The notes below the pieces were generated by a model that saw only the letters and a list, made by a program, of their open reading frames with translations, searched no databases and had not been told where the DNA came from. Source: Lewinella sp. W8 (GTDB lineage Bacteria > Bacteroidota > Bacteroidia > Chitinophagales > Saprospiraceae). Taken from it: a stretch of DNA of 64,000 nt. The translations under genes and the position numbers were made by a program. The stretch is taken from positions 1-64,000 of the forward strand of contig NZ_SNAQ03000017.1 of NCBI RefSeq assembly GCF_004375085.3, given 5' to 3'. This document shows, in pieces, positions 63,850 to 64,000 of this stretch (the stretch's first letter is position 1; every line of letters starts with the position of its first letter).

Positions 63850-64000
63850 CTAGCCGAGCAACCGATCTACGTTGAGTTTATATTGCTTACCGATCGGAAT
63901 GAGTTGCTCCCCGATTCTGATCCGGTTGCCCTCCACACTTTCGATGTGGCGCGTGGCCACCACGAAGGATTTATGCACCCGCAGGAAATCTTCCTGCTCC
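63850..64000 (-). CDS. LytTR DNA-binding protein, C-terminal fragment
   Basis: The last 49 codons of a minus-strand gene lie at the window edge: EQEDFLRVHKSFVVATRHIE, then SVEGNRIRIGEQLIPIGKQY and KLNVDRLLG followed by TAG. The pattern (F-x-R-x-H-K-S-F-x-V, I-x-x-I, then L-P-I-G-x-x-Y) is the end of a LytTR DNA-binding domain. In Bacteroidota most are response regulators with an N-terminal receiver paired to a LytS-type kinase; that part lies outside the window. Confidence 0.85.
   Translation of the reverse strand, partial: EQEDFLRVHKSFVVATRHIESVEGNRIRIGEQLIPIGKQYKLNVDRLLG

Overview
The window looks like chromosomal DNA of a GC-rich Bacteroidota bacterium, most probably from the Saprospiria/Lewinella side of the phylum. 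The basis is the style of the RpoB/RpoC, EF-Tu, NrdA/NrdB and ribosomal proteins, many SPI/SPII-exported TPR proteins, and several upstream sites matching the Bacteroidota promoter pattern (TAnnTTTG at -7, TTG near -33). No rRNA is present, so the species cannot be named.

Layout. 1-4.56 kb: an A+T-rich accessory island. It opens with the end of an IS5-family insertion sequence, then a membrane protein of unknown function, the 3' end of an ORF-less group II intron, a DUF6602/PD-(D/E)xK nuclease-like protein and the paired genes tcmP + three-Cys-motif (Gp37/Gp68-type) protein. 4.6-9.7 kb: an ACC-synthase-like PLP enzyme, a lipoprotein sulfatase and AceK (isocitrate dehydrogenase kinase/phosphatase). 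9.9-20.6 kb: a cluster of exported proteins: a coiled-coil/barrel protein, two caspase-fold (C14) proteins, a TPR protein, a CHASE2 membrane sensor, a FecR-like protein and an M48-like metalloprotease with TPRs. 21-36.3 kb: the informational cluster, read on the minus strand as tRNA-Thr-Tyr-Gly-Thr, tuf, tRNA-Trp, secE, nusG, rplK, rplA, rplJ, rplL, rpoB, rpoC. The tRNA-Trp gene is embedded in two arrays of degenerate tRNA-Trp copies carrying insertions in their loops. 36.3-47.6 kb: a Xer-type recombinase, a TPR lipoprotein, a degenerate formiminotransferase-like protein, a divergent PurA-like protein, a VWA protein, a Tat-exported Gfo/Idh/MocA oxidoreductase, an exported ADP-ribosylglycohydrolase-like protein and two exported thioredoxin-fold lipoproteins. 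47.9-51.6 kb: nrdA/nrdB, with a dense DnaA-box cluster upstream of nrdB. 52.2-59.6 kb: a minus-strand set with a WD40-caspase, a papain-like (C1) protease with a DUF4384-like tail, a NarL-type regulator and a TPR histidine kinase. 59.7-62.5 kb: tsf, rpsB, rpsI, rplM. The end holds an FAD-dependent amine-oxidase-like gene and a truncated LytTR gene.

How parts fit together. Two protease modules (9.9-20.6 and 52.2-59.6 kb) look like envelope-facing sensing and proteolysis systems: exported caspases, TPR and propeller scaffolds, and a CHASE2 sensor or a two-component pair as input. The caspase and the C1 protease of the second module share an unusual peptide, RNLIVEDD, which supports a joint role. 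The island at the left is the best candidate for a defence or mobile-element-linked system.

Repeats are a theme. There are MITEs of an IS5-type family with 3-bp TTA duplications (parent IS end at 1-126; copies at 20.7 and 47.7 kb). A second MITE-like family has a TA duplication (37.3 and 42.1 kb). A decamer, GCACCTGCGC, occurs 10 times, far more than expected by chance. GTAGCG-ended palindromes and 7-bp tandem repeats also occur. All calls come from reading the sequence; no database search was run.
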